A stretch of 13,805 nt of DNA from Oscillospiraceae bacterium (GCA_902761265.1 CACWJV010000027.1:1-13805), one strand, 5' to 3'. Positions 5,400-13,015 are shown, counted from the stretch's first letter. The notes: a model not told the origin generated them from the letters alone. A program made the numbers and translations.

Positions 5400-5523
5400 C
5401 CGGGTTACCACGAAGGGTCGCCTCCTCGGCCCTTTGCCCTTGGAGTCTCGCCTGCCGGCTCGGTCGTTGCTTCTCAGCCTGCGGCTGAGAGGTCGCCACC
5501 GGCGACCCGCAACCCTTGGCCCT
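5400..5523. repeat. GGTCGCC-type hairpin cluster
   Basis: Immediately after the VanZ gene stop, TCTCAGCC (5472-5479) pairs with GGCTGAGA (5483-5490), and GGTCGCC (5491-5497) pairs with GGCGACC (5501-5507). GGGTCGCC (5415-5422) can instead pair with GGCGACCC (5501-5508), giving alternative folds. The GGTCGCC stem is shared with the composite palindrome at 1753-1848, suggesting a dispersed repeat family. Confidence 0.6.
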
Positions 5524-5558
5524 AAAGAAAAAAGCCGCCCCAGGGCGGCTTTTTCTTT
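5524..5558. terminator. Bidirectional terminator between VanZ and CofE-like genes
   Basis: AAAAAGCCGCC (5529-5539) and GGCGGCTTTTT (5544-5554) are perfect complements around a CCAG loop, with T-runs on both strands. It serves the plus-strand VanZ gene and the minus-strand CofE-like gene, whose stop is at 5561. Confidence 0.9.
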
Positions 5559-5560
5559 AC

Positions 5561-6763
5561 TCAATCGTTCGTGTAATTGTCGAAATAGCCCTGGACCAGG
5601 ACGACCGGCGTACCCTTGTCGCCGGAGCCGGACGTCAGATCGCACAGCGAGCCGATCAGATCGGTCAACTGGCGCGGCGTGGTACCCTGCGACGCCATAG
5701 AGCCCTTGAGGTCGGCGTCCTTGGCGCGGATGGAGGCGGAGATCGCTTCCTTCAGCTTTTCGCCGGTGAGGTCTTTGAAATCGTTGTCGGCAAGGTATTT
5801 GAGCTTGAGCTCGTTCGGCGTGCCGCGCAGACCGTCGGTAAAGAACGGAGAAACAACCGGGTCGGCCAGCTCCCAGATCTTTCCCTGCGGATCCTTGAAC
5901 GCGCCGTCGCCGTAGACCATCACTTCGATGTGCTTGCCGGTGGCGTCGAGCAGCTTTTTCTGAATATCAAGCACCAGCGGCATCGCGTCGCGCGGGAAAA
6001 GCTTGACCTTTTCTTCGGTGGATTTGTTGGAGCCGAGCAAACCGTACAGCTCGTTGCAGCCGCTGCCGTCCACGGGCGCGGTCAAAATATCGTCGAGGCT
6101 GCAGACAATCTTCGCGCCGGCTTCCTTGAGAATGCGCTTGGTGCGCTTGCGGGTGTGGATATCGCAGTTGAGCACGCAGTCGGTTTTCGCGAGGATCGCG
6201 CGCGGTTGGTTTGCAAAGATGAATTCCACCTCGGCGCCCTCTTCGCGGACGAGGTCACTGTAATACTCAACATAGTCCACGCCGGTAAATTCGTGTTTTT
6301 CATAGCCGAACAGCTCACGGTAGCGCGGGAGATCGAGCACGTCGGAATACGGATTGACGCCGCTTTCATCGAGCTTGTCCGGGGAAATCAGCGCGTTGCC
6401 GACTTCGTCAGACGGATAGCTGAACTGGATCACGACCTTTTTGCAGCTACGGGCGATGCCGCGCAAACAGATCGCGAAGCGGTTGCGCGACATGATGGGG
6501 AACAAAACGCCCACGGTCTCGCCGCCGAGCTTTTGGCGGATATCCTTTGCGATCTGATCCACAGTACAATAGTTGCCCTGGGCGCGGGCAACCACGGATT
6601 CTGTGATTGCAACGACGTCGCGGTCGCGCAGGAAAAAGCCTTCGCTTTTTGCCGCGGCCAAAACGCTTTGGGCAACGATGGCACCGAGATCGTCGCCTTC
6701 GCGGATGATTGGGCAGCGGATGCCGCGCGATACGGTACCAACATTACGGGTTTGATTGCTCAT
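5561..6763 (-). CDS. CofE-like protein (coenzyme F420-0:L-glutamate ligase family)
   Basis: A 400-residue soluble protein. The N-terminal third looks like the F420-0:gamma-glutamyl ligase (CofE/FbiB) domain: G-D-D-L at about 23-26, then RDRDVVAITESVVARAQGN (about 46-64), corresponding to the CofE block D-G-D-V-x-V-I-x-x-K-x-V-S-x-A-E-G. Archaeal CofE adds glutamate to coenzyme F420 using GTP, but that enzyme is only about 250 residues, and this one has about 150 extra, with LYGLLGSNKSTEEKVKLFPR and a C-terminal LTSGSGDKGTPVVLVQGYF. No F420 biosynthesis genes are in view, so the real substrate is unknown; an amide-bond ligase on another acidic acceptor is a guess. ATG 6763 follows GAAAGGA by 7 bp. 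It lies 62 bp behind the arabinofuranosidase with no terminator between them, so it is probably the last gene of that operon. Confidence 0.75.
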   Translation of the reverse strand: MSNQTRNVGTVSRGIRCPIIREGDDLGAIVAQSVLAAAKSEGFFLRDRDVVAITESVVARAQGNYCTVDQIAKDIRQKLGGETVGVLFPIMSRNRFAICLRGIARSCKKVVIQFSYPSDEVGNALISPDKLDESGVNPYSDVLDLPRYRELFGYEKHEFTGVDYVEYYSDLVREEGAEVEFIFANQPRAILAKTDCVLNCDIHTRKRTKRILKEAGAKIVCSLDDILTAPVDGSGCNELYGLLGSNKSTEEKVKLFPRDAMPLVLDIQKKLLDATGKHIEVMVYGDGAFKDPQGKIWELADPVVSPFFTDGLRGTPNELKLKYLADNDFKDLTGEKLKEAISASIRAKDADLKGSMASQGTTPRQLTDLIGSLCDLTSGSGDKGTPVVLVQGYFDNYTND

Positions 6764-6825
6764 AGTTTCGTCCTTTCGAAAGCGGGATTCGCGTGATAGC
6801 CTTTTCCGCTTTGATTACACAGATA

Positions 6826-8322
6826 TTATTTTTTGACAAACCGGATCACGTTCCACGACAACGGACGCAGCCGCAGCACAGGCATCGGGTCATAGACGCC
6901 GGAAAGCGTTTTCGTCTTCGGTTTCACATTCTGGCTGTCGGCGGTGTTGACCGCCTTGAGATCGAAGCCGGCAAGCTCGATCTGCTGCGTCGGCACATAG
7001 CCGGCGAAGTCTTTGAGATTCACGGTCAGCGCCTCGTCCTCTTCCGGATCGCGGTTAACGGCGAACACGGTCAGCTCCTCGCTTTCGTCGTTCCAAACGG
7101 CAACCGCGTCCACGTCGGGCACGTCGCAAAAATCCTTGGTGTCGTGTTTGCCGGTGTCGAGCAGCGTGGTCAGCGCCCAGCCGCGGCCGTAGCGCGACGC
7201 GTGGAGATAGGGATAAAAGATCGTTTGCGCCCACGCTTTGCCGCCGTTTTCGGTCATGATCGGCGCAATGACGTTGACAAGCTGCGCAAGACACGCAACT
7301 TTGACGCGGTCGCTGTTTTTGAGCAGCGTAATCAGCATCAGACCGACCACCAGCGCGTCGGAGAAATCGTAGACGTCCTCGAGGATATGCGGCGCTTCGC
7401 TCCATTTTTCAAATTTGGCGCCGTTGGAATGGTACCACACGTTCCATTCGTCGAAGGAGAGGTTGATCTGCTTTTTGCTGTGCTTTTTGCCTTTGATATA
7501 ATCGCAGACGCAGACCACGGTTTTGATGTAGTTGTCAAGATCGCAGGACTTGGCAAGGAAGTTTTTGACGTCGCCGTCGCGGCAGTCGAAATACTGATGG
7601 AGCGACACATAGTCGATGTTGTCATAGGCGATGTCGAGCGTGGTCGCTTCCCATTCGCCGAACGAGCGCATGCCGCTGTTGGACGAGCCGCAAATCACCA
7701 GTTCGATCGACGGGTCGACCCATTTCATCAGCTTTGCCGCCTCGTTGGCCGTGCGGCCGTATTCCGCGGCGGGCTTGTGGCCCATCTGCCACGAGCCGTC
7801 CATCTCGTTGCCGAGGCACCACAGCTTGATATCGTGCGGCTCCTTTGCGCCGTGGGCGATCCGCAGGTCGCTGTAATAGGTGCCGCTTTTGTGGTTGCAA
7901 TATTCCACGAGGTTGCGCGCGTCATCGGGGCCGCGGGTGCCGAGATTGACCGCCATCATGGCGCTTGTGTTTGCCTCTTTGCACCAGCGCATAAATTCGT
8001 TGGTGCCGAACGTGTTCGGTTCGGTGGTGGACCAGGCGAGCTCCAGCCGGCGCGGACGCGATTCCACCGGTCCCACGCCGTCTTCCCAGCGGTAGCCGGA
8101 CACAAAGTTGCCGCCCGGATAGCGCACCACGGGCACGTCGATCTGACGGATCAGATCGATCACGTCGCGGCGAAAGCCGTTTTCGTCCGCCGCCGGGTGG
8201 CCGGGTTCATAGATGCCGCCGTAGACCGCGCGGCCGAGATGCTCGATAAACGAGCCGAAAATGCGGTTGTCCACCTTGGAAATGCGGTAGTCTTTGGACA
8301 GTGTGATTTTGGATTGCTTCAT
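6826..8322 (-). CDS. abfA: Alpha-L-arabinofuranosidase, GH51
   Basis: A 498-residue cytoplasmic enzyme, equal in length to the GH51 AbfA proteins of Bacillus and Geobacillus (about 500), which release terminal alpha-L-arabinofuranose from arabinan and arabinoxylan oligosaccharides. Family blocks: FGSFIEHLGRAVYGGIYEPG (about 22-41), VVRYPGGNFVSGYRWEDGVG (65-84), the acid/base glutamate E173 in LWCLGNEMDG, and the nucleophile E292 in SFDEWNVWY. A C-terminal beta-sandwich follows (about 385-498). No signal peptide is present. ATG 8322 is preferred because GGAGG lies 7 bp upstream; an in-frame ATG at 8343 would add seven residues and place the ribosome site inside the coding region. It lies 63 bp behind the mannosidase gene but has its own promoter-like sequence. 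Confidence 0.93.
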   Translation of the reverse strand: MKQSKITLSKDYRISKVDNRIFGSFIEHLGRAVYGGIYEPGHPAADENGFRRDVIDLIRQIDVPVVRYPGGNFVSGYRWEDGVGPVESRPRRLELAWSTTEPNTFGTNEFMRWCKEANTSAMMAVNLGTRGPDDARNLVEYCNHKSGTYYSDLRIAHGAKEPHDIKLWCLGNEMDGSWQMGHKPAAEYGRTANEAAKLMKWVDPSIELVICGSSNSGMRSFGEWEATTLDIAYDNIDYVSLHQYFDCRDGDVKNFLAKSCDLDNYIKTVVCVCDYIKGKKHSKKQINLSFDEWNVWYHSNGAKFEKWSEAPHILEDVYDFSDALVVGLMLITLLKNSDRVKVACLAQLVNVIAPIMTENGGKAWAQTIFYPYLHASRYGRGWALTTLLDTGKHDTKDFCDVPDVDAVAVWNDESEELTVFAVNRDPEEDEALTVNLKDFAGYVPTQQIELAGFDLKAVNTADSQNVKPKTKTLSGVYDPMPVLRLRPLSWNVIRFVKK

Positions 8323-8352
8323 AGTGTTCCTCCGTTGTTTCATGCTGGTGTT

Positions 8353-8381
8353 ATTCTATCATACCTTGCGGTCGATTGCAA
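8353..8381 (-). promoter_or_regulatory. Internal promoter ahead of the arabinofuranosidase gene
   Basis: Read on the minus strand: TTGCAA (8376-8381), 17-bp spacer, TAGAAT (8353-8358) with TG one base before it (extended -10). The -35 starts 4 bp after the mannosidase stop, so the downstream genes can probably be expressed both from here and by read-through. Confidence 0.55.
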
Positions 8382-8385
8382 CCGT

Positions 8386-10779
8386 TTATTTCTTCGAATA
8401 ATACACTTCGTTCGCAATGTTGCGCGGCTCCAGCCGGTAGCAAAGACGCCGCAGCAGCCGCAGCAGCGAACGGCGGCGGAAGGGCATGTTGTTGACGCAG
8501 GTCACATGCAGCTGTTCGGGCGCTTTTCCGAACGACACCGTGCGCTGTTCGTCCGGCATCACGCAAAAATCGTTGCAGTCGGGTGCTATATCCGCTTCGA
8601 TATGGACGCCGCAGGCAAAACCGTCGCTTTTGATTGTAACGCTGTTGCCGTCCTGCATCACCTGCAGGCCCACCGGCTTCATATGAAGCTTGCGCGGCGG
8701 GGCACAGAGCTCTGTTACGATATGGTCGTGCCAGCGGATTTCGAGCAGCGTTTTTTTCGTAACAGGCAGCGTGCAAATCTCTTTTTGGCTGTTGGGCACG
8801 AGCGTGACCGGAATCAGTTCTTCGCCGTGACACACGCCGTCCACGGTGAACGAGCGTACCGACACGTCAAAGGTTTGCGGTTCTATCGTATCGTTGTGCG
8901 CCACAAGGACGGCGCTGCGTTTGTCGTGGCGGCAGGTGACGGCCACGGGCGCAAAGAAATCATGCGCGTGATACAGCGCCGGTTTTGGCATCTCGGAAAA
9001 ATCGACCATCGACCAGCTCGGGCAGTGCCACACGTCGTTGAACTGCCACACCAGACAGCCGTTGCTTCTCCCCTTCTGCTGGCGGAAATGCACCGCCGCG
9101 TTGCGCACGCATTCGCTTTGGACAAAGCCGGTCAGTGCGGGCAGATCGGAAAAGCGCACGGGGTCGTCGAACAATTCGGAAAGATAGAACAGCATCTTGC
9201 GGTTGCCGCCGGTGCACTTTTGGTGGTTCATAAACGGCTTTGATTTGAGCGAATCGTCCTTTGGCGACGCAAAAGAGCGGATCGACTGCATACACGGCAG
9301 GGATTCGAGGCCGAATTCGGACAGAAAACGCGTGTCGCGGCGCGCGTAGTAATCGAGCTTTTTCAACCCGTGCCACACGTTCCACAGATGGGTGTCGCCG
9401 CTGTTGTCGTCGGTGGCGTCGGAAAACGGTTCGGTGCCGCAGGGCGACGACGGGATATAGGGTACGGCGGCGTGCGCGTCCATATAGCGCTGCAATGTGC
9501 CGTAGAAGAAATCGACATAGGCCCGCCGCAGCTTGTGTGATTTCGGCAGATAGCTGTACATCATTTCCGCCTCGTTGTTGCCGCACCAAAGCGCCAAACT
9601 CGGATGCAGCTCCATCCGCGCGACCTGCGACTGCACTTCGCGCATCACGAGCGACGTGAATGTTTCGTTGTAAAACGGATACATCTGGCACGCGAACGCA
9701 AAATCCTGCCAAAGCAAAATGCCCATTTCGTCGCACTTTTGCAGCAGATGCTCCGGCGCATAGACCCCGCCGCCCCACACACGCAGCATATTGAAATTGC
9801 CGAAGCGCGCAAGACGCAGATAGCGGTCGATCGTGTCATCGTCGGCGTCTTCGAACAACGCGGAAAACGGGATCAGGTTGGCGCCCTTGGCAAACACGGG
9901 TTCGCCGTTGAGCAAAAAGCGGAACTGGTTGCCGAACGCGTCCTTTTTCCGGTCAAGCACGAGCGAACGCAATCCGATCTTTTTTTCCACCCGGTCGTCT
10001 TCGCCCTCGAATACGAGCGTATACAGCGGCTGCGTATCGCGGCCGTTCATCTCATAGGTATACCACAGCTCCGGGTGCTCCACAAAAAACGCGCCGTTTT
10101 CACCTTCCACCTCCAGCCCCTGCGGGGTAAACAGGCGGATACGGGTTGCGCCGTCCGCCGACGCCCAAACATGCGCATGGCTGCGTGTGGTCTCCTGCCG
10201 CACGCGGATGTTTTCGATCCTAGAATCAAAGCATTGCAGCGTCACGTCGGAAAGCGCGCCGCAATAGGGCACGCACGGACCCCAGTCCCAGCCGAAGTGG
10301 CAGCCGGGTTTTCGGATGTGGCAAATACCGTTGACGCCGTTCGGGTTCGGCAGCAGCGGCTCGTTTTTGTAGGCGTCTTCAATAAAGCGGTAGGCGGAGC
10401 GAAAACGCAGCTCGATCGTGTTGTCGCCCGGCTGCAAAAAGGCTTTGACGTCTTCGTCCACGGGGACAAAGGCGCTCTCGCTCGAAAACGCCTGTTTGCC
10501 GTTGATCATACAGGTGCAAAAGGTGTCGAGCACGTCGCAGCACAGATGGATCTGCTTTTTTTGCAACAGATCTTCCCCGAGCGGAAACGTGCGAAAGAAG
10601 GTATAGTCGTGCGCCGCCGTTGCCAGCGCTTCGCTTTCCACGCCGGACGAAAGTGGATTGTCGATCTCACCCGATGCAATCAGCGCGCCGAAATCTGTGC
10701 CGGGCAAAAACGCGGGGAAACATTTGCCGTCGCTTTCGCGCCGCAAGGTCCATTTGCCCGAAAGAAGAAGCGTTTTCAT
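8386..10779 (-). CDS. Beta-mannosidase, GH2
   Basis: A 797-residue GH2 enzyme of the beta-mannosidase type, which removes terminal beta-linked mannose from manno-oligosaccharides. Seen in the sequence: an N-terminal jelly roll, the GWDWGP block (163-168) typical of GH2 mannosidases, LRVWGGGVY in the barrel, the acid/base glutamate E403 in WCGNNEAE, and the nucleophile E488 in FLSEFGLESLP. Slightly shorter than the bacterial norm of about 820-860. No signal peptide, so probably cytoplasmic. ATG 10779 (MKTLLLSGKW) is chosen over GTG 10800 because the predicted transcription start is near 10805, leaving GTG 10800 without room for a ribosome site; only a modest GGGATGG precedes ATG 10779. It is the first gene of the mannosidase, arabinofuranosidase and CofE-like run, and divergent from eda. 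An exo-beta-glucosaminidase is the main alternative. Confidence 0.87.
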   Translation of the reverse strand: MKTLLLSGKWTLRRESDGKCFPAFLPGTDFGALIASGEIDNPLSSGVESEALATAAHDYTFFRTFPLGEDLLQKKQIHLCCDVLDTFCTCMINGKQAFSSESAFVPVDEDVKAFLQPGDNTIELRFRSAYRFIEDAYKNEPLLPNPNGVNGICHIRKPGCHFGWDWGPCVPYCGALSDVTLQCFDSRIENIRVRQETTRSHAHVWASADGATRIRLFTPQGLEVEGENGAFFVEHPELWYTYEMNGRDTQPLYTLVFEGEDDRVEKKIGLRSLVLDRKKDAFGNQFRFLLNGEPVFAKGANLIPFSALFEDADDDTIDRYLRLARFGNFNMLRVWGGGVYAPEHLLQKCDEMGILLWQDFAFACQMYPFYNETFTSLVMREVQSQVARMELHPSLALWCGNNEAEMMYSYLPKSHKLRRAYVDFFYGTLQRYMDAHAAVPYIPSSPCGTEPFSDATDDNSGDTHLWNVWHGLKKLDYYARRDTRFLSEFGLESLPCMQSIRSFASPKDDSLKSKPFMNHQKCTGGNRKMLFYLSELFDDPVRFSDLPALTGFVQSECVRNAAVHFRQQKGRSNGCLVWQFNDVWHCPSWSMVDFSEMPKPALYHAHDFFAPVAVTCRHDKRSAVLVAHNDTIEPQTFDVSVRSFTVDGVCHGEELIPVTLVPNSQKEICTLPVTKKTLLEIRWHDHIVTELCAPPRKLHMKPVGLQVMQDGNSVTIKSDGFACGVHIEADIAPDCNDFCVMPDEQRTVSFGKAPEQLHVTCVNNMPFRRRSLLRLLRRLCYRLEPRNIANEVYYSKK

Positions 10780-10811
10780 CGTCCATCCCACACTTTTCAC
10801 AGTTTTTTCTC

Positions 10812-10840
10812 ATTGTATCACAGATTTTTCGTTTTGAAAA
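10812..10840 (-). promoter_or_regulatory. Sigma-A promoter of the beta-mannosidase operon
   Basis: Read on the minus strand: TTTTCA (10835-10840), 17-bp spacer, TACAAT (10812-10817) with TG one base before it. Its -35 is 4 bp from the -35 of the oppositely oriented eda promoter. Confidence 0.6.
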
Positions 10841-10844
10841 GAGA

Positions 10845-10873
10845 TTGACATTTTTTTCTGTTTGTATTATAAA
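10845..10873 (+). promoter_or_regulatory. Sigma-A promoter of eda
   Basis: TTGACA (10845-10850, perfect), 17-bp spacer, TATAAA (10868-10873, 5/6). The GGAGG ribosome site (10897-10902 region) follows, leading to ATG 10911. Confidence 0.75.
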
Positions 10874-10896
10874 TGAAAAGAAATCTTTATGCATTT
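10871..10896 (+). promoter_or_regulatory. Candidate operator dyad in the eda leader
   Basis: AAAGA-AA-TCTTT (10877-10888) is a perfect dyad at the expected transcription start. It is nested in AAATG (10871-10875) and CATTT (10892-10896). The position suits a repressor, but no known regulator consensus is recognised and AT-rich DNA makes chance dyads likely. Confidence 0.3.
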
Positions 10897-10910
10897 GGAG
10901 GAAATTCGAT

Positions 10911-11549
10911 ATGAACAAGATCAGCGAAGATATTGCACGCTACGGCGTGGTACCCGTTGTCGTGCTCAACGACCCGGCCGAAGCGCTGCCGGTGGCGGAC
11001 GCACTTTTGAAAGGCGGTCTGCCTGTCGCGGAGGTCACGTTCCGCACCGCCGCCGCCGAAGAGGCGATCCGCATCATTGCCGCCGAGCGTCCCGCCATGC
11101 TGGTGGGCGCGGGCACCGTTTTGACGATCGATCAGGTTGACCGCGCGGTGGCGGCCGGCGCAAAGTTTATCGTCTGTCCGGGCTTTGATCCCGAGATCGT
11201 GGACTATTGCATCGGCAAAAGCATTCCCGTCTTCCCCGGCTGCACCACAGCGTCGGAGGTCGCCTGGGGTGTAAAACGCGGTCTGACGGTTCTCAAGTTT
11301 TTCCCGGCCGAACAGTGCGGCGGCGTCGCCACGATCAAAGCGTTGTGCGCGGCGTATGTGGGCGTCAAATTTATGCCGACCGGCGGCATCGGCCCGAAGA
11401 ATCTCAAGGACTACCTCTCCTGCGACAAAATTGTCTGCTGCGGCGGAAGCTGGATGGTCAAGGGCGATCTGATCAAGGCCGGCCGGTTCGACGAGATCGA
11501 ACGGCTGTCGAAAGAAGCCGTGGCGCTGGCCAAGCAGGTGCGCGGCTGA
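10911..11549 (+). CDS. eda: 2-dehydro-3-deoxy-6-phosphogluconate (KDPG) aldolase
   Basis: A 212-residue class I aldolase that cleaves KDPG to pyruvate and glyceraldehyde-3-phosphate, the last step of hexuronate breakdown and of the Entner-Doudoroff pathway. The Schiff-base lysine is K129 in VLKFFPAE, the catalytic glutamate is E41 in AEVTFRT, and T69 lies in VGAGTVL; these align with K133, E45 and T73 of the E. coli enzyme. Phosphate-binding PTGGIGPKN and CCGGSWM follow. Length and start agree with the family, and GGAGG precedes ATG 10911. A 4-hydroxy-2-oxoglutarate or KDPGal aldolase specificity is possible in this family. The likely partner kinase gene lies downstream beyond an inverted-repeat element. 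Confidence 0.93.
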   Translation: MNKISEDIARYGVVPVVVLNDPAEALPVADALLKGGLPVAEVTFRTAAAEEAIRIIAAERPAMLVGAGTVLTIDQVDRAVAAGAKFIVCPGFDPEIVDYCIGKSIPVFPGCTTASEVAWGVKRGLTVLKFFPAEQCGGVATIKALCAAYVGVKFMPTGGIGPKNLKDYLSCDKIVCCGGSWMVKGDLIKAGRFDEIERLSKEAVALAKQVRG

Positions 11550-11550
11550 G

Positions 11551-11574
11551 GCTTCAGCGCCAAGGCGCTGAAGC
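11551..11574 (+). repeat. Perfect hairpin abutting the eda stop
   Basis: GCTTCAGCGCC (11551-11561) and GGCGCTGAAGC (11564-11574) pair perfectly and start one base after the stop codon. AATTCGG follows rather than a U-tract, so it may protect the 3' end or attenuate rather than terminate fully. Confidence 0.6.
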
Positions 11575-11840
11575 AATTCGGAATTCGGAATGCGGAATTC
11601 GGAATTAAGGTCGCGGGTCAACCATGCGGCAGTCAAAAGCTCTGCACCGCGGAATCAACAGTCTGATACCGTAAACGCATAAATGGTATCCGCAATGCGT
11701 TTCTCATTCCGTAAACAATCACCCGCCAACGAAACAAACACAAACCATCAATGGCAAACAGCTTTGCCGAAACGCTTTTGACGCATCGCGCGCAGCGCGG
11801 CGTCCATCAATTCCGAATTCCGCATTCCGAATTCCGAATT
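11575..11840. mobile_element. 266-bp MITE-like element with perfect 32-bp inverted repeats
   Basis: The 32 bases at 11575-11606 and 11809-11840 are exact reverse complements, enclosing 202 bp with no credible gene. Each arm is built of AATTCGG-type units (GGAATTCGGAATGCGG in the middle). The interior holds two interlocking dyads, GATACC (11665-11670) with GGTATC (11685-11690) and AAACGCAT (11673-11680) with ATGCGTTT (11695-11702). No clear target-site duplication or transposase is visible, so the mobile label is tentative; it could instead be a stem-forming intergenic repeat. It occupies most of the 337-bp gap between eda and kdgK, which holds no gene. Confidence 0.55.
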
Positions 11841-11886
11841 TTCTTCGGATCCGGTGCGGCGTTCGAGATCAATCCGGAGGAAAATT

Positions 11887-12984
11887 ATGGATCTCAACTT
11901 AAAGACAAAAGAAAGCTGCGCCTTCGACGCGGTGTCGCTCGGCGAAGTGATGCTGCGGCTCGATCCCGGCGAAGGACGCATCCGCACCGCGCGCAGTTTC
12001 CGTGCGTGGGAAGGCGGCGGCGAATACAACGTCGTGCGCGGGCTTCGACGCTGCTTCGGGCTCAAAACGGCGGTCATCACCGCGTTTGCCGAAAACGAAG
12101 TGGGCTATCTGATGGAAGACTTTATATTGCAGGGCGGCGTGGACACGTCGCTGATCAAATGGATGAAGACCGACGGCATCGGCCGTATCTGCCGCAACGG
12201 GCTCAACTTTACCGAACGCGGCTTCGGCATCCGCGGCGCCGTGGGCTGTTCCGACCGCGCCAACACCGCGATTTCCAAAGCGACGCCGGCGGATTTCGAT
12301 TTTGACTATATCTTCGGCACGCTCGGCGTGCGCTGGCTGCACACCGGCGGCATCTATGCCACGCTGAGCGAGCAATCGTGCGAAACGGTGCTTGCCGCGA
12401 TCAAGACCGCAAAAAAATACGGAACGGTCGTGTCGTATGACCTCAACTACCGCCCCTCCATGTGGAGCGCGATCGGCGGCAAGGAAAAGGCGCAGCAGGT
12501 CAACAAGGAGATTGCAAAATACGTCGACGTCATGATCGGCAACGAGGAGGACTTCACCGCCTGCCTCGGCTTTGAAATTGAAGGCAACGATGAGAATCTC
12601 AAAACGCTCAACCTCGACGGCTACAAAAAGATGATCAACAAAGCCGCCGCGACCTATCCCAACTTCAAAGCGGTCGCCACCACGCTGCGCACCGTGAAAA
12701 CCGCCACGGTCAACGACTGGAGCGCGATTTGCTGGGCGGACGGCGAAATCTATAAGGCAAAAGACTACAACGGTCTCGAGATTCTCGACCGCGTGGGCGG
12801 CGGCGACTCGTTTGCGAGCGGTCTGATCTACGGACTGATGACCACCGGCGACGCTTCGCAGGCGGTAGAATACGGCGCGGCGCACGGTGCGCTGGCGATG
12901 ACCACACCCGGCGACACCACTATGGCGCGCAAAAAAGAAGTAGAAGCCCTCATGGGCGGCGCCGGCGCAAGGGTGCAGCGATAA
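11887..12984 (+). CDS. kdgK: PfkB-family sugar kinase, probable 2-keto-3-deoxygluconate kinase
   Basis: A 365-residue ribokinase/PfkB-family kinase. Seen: the N-terminal substrate-binding block EGGGEYNVVRGLRR (about 42-55), VSYDLNYRPSMW (a form of the D-x-N-x-R-x-x-x-W motif typical of KDG kinases), IGNEEDF, and the C-terminal PfkB signature DRVGGGDSFASG with catalytic D307. It probably phosphorylates 2-keto-3-deoxygluconate to KDPG, the substrate of the upstream eda product, and the pairing supports this over a fructokinase or other sugar kinase. It is somewhat longer than the usual 310-340 residues, with an insertion near 220-245. ATG 11887 follows GGAGG by 6 bp; an in-frame upstream ATG at 11854 is rejected because it has no ribosome site and would add an Arg-rich extension. 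No clear promoter of its own is seen, so read-through from eda is likely. Confidence 0.82.
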   Translation: MDLNLKTKESCAFDAVSLGEVMLRLDPGEGRIRTARSFRAWEGGGEYNVVRGLRRCFGLKTAVITAFAENEVGYLMEDFILQGGVDTSLIKWMKTDGIGRICRNGLNFTERGFGIRGAVGCSDRANTAISKATPADFDFDYIFGTLGVRWLHTGGIYATLSEQSCETVLAAIKTAKKYGTVVSYDLNYRPSMWSAIGGKEKAQQVNKEIAKYVDVMIGNEEDFTACLGFEIEGNDENLKTLNLDGYKKMINKAAATYPNFKAVATTLRTVKTATVNDWSAICWADGEIYKAKDYNGLEILDRVGGGDSFASGLIYGLMTTGDASQAVEYGAAHGALAMTTPGDTTMARKKEVEALMGGAGARVQR

Positions 12985-13015
12985 ACAAAACATATTGAAA
13001 GGGAGTCGCACTTTC

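Noticed and set aside
5561..6763. Evidence for an F420 biosynthesis pathway
   Set aside because: Only a CofE-like domain is present; no cofC, cofD or F420-dependent oxidoreductase is in the window, so a pathway cannot be claimed.
5516..6796. 426-codon plus-strand frame over the CofE-like gene
   Set aside because: It begins inside the bidirectional terminator and has the composition of an antisense shadow; the minus-strand gene has the ribosome site and family motifs.
6764..6825. Separate promoter for the CofE-like gene
   Set aside because: A TGTAAT -10-like sequence exists, but the nearest -35-like TTGTCA is only 14 bp away; the spacing is too short to support a call.
6793..9243. 816-codon open frame on the plus strand
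   Set aside because: It lies antisense to the CofE-like, arabinofuranosidase and mannosidase genes, all with clear catalytic motifs. The translation is rich in Arg, His, Ala and Val without domains, a usual by-product of GC-rich third positions.
9604..10848. 414-codon plus-strand frame
   Set aside because: It is a shadow of the beta-mannosidase and overlaps both divergent promoters.
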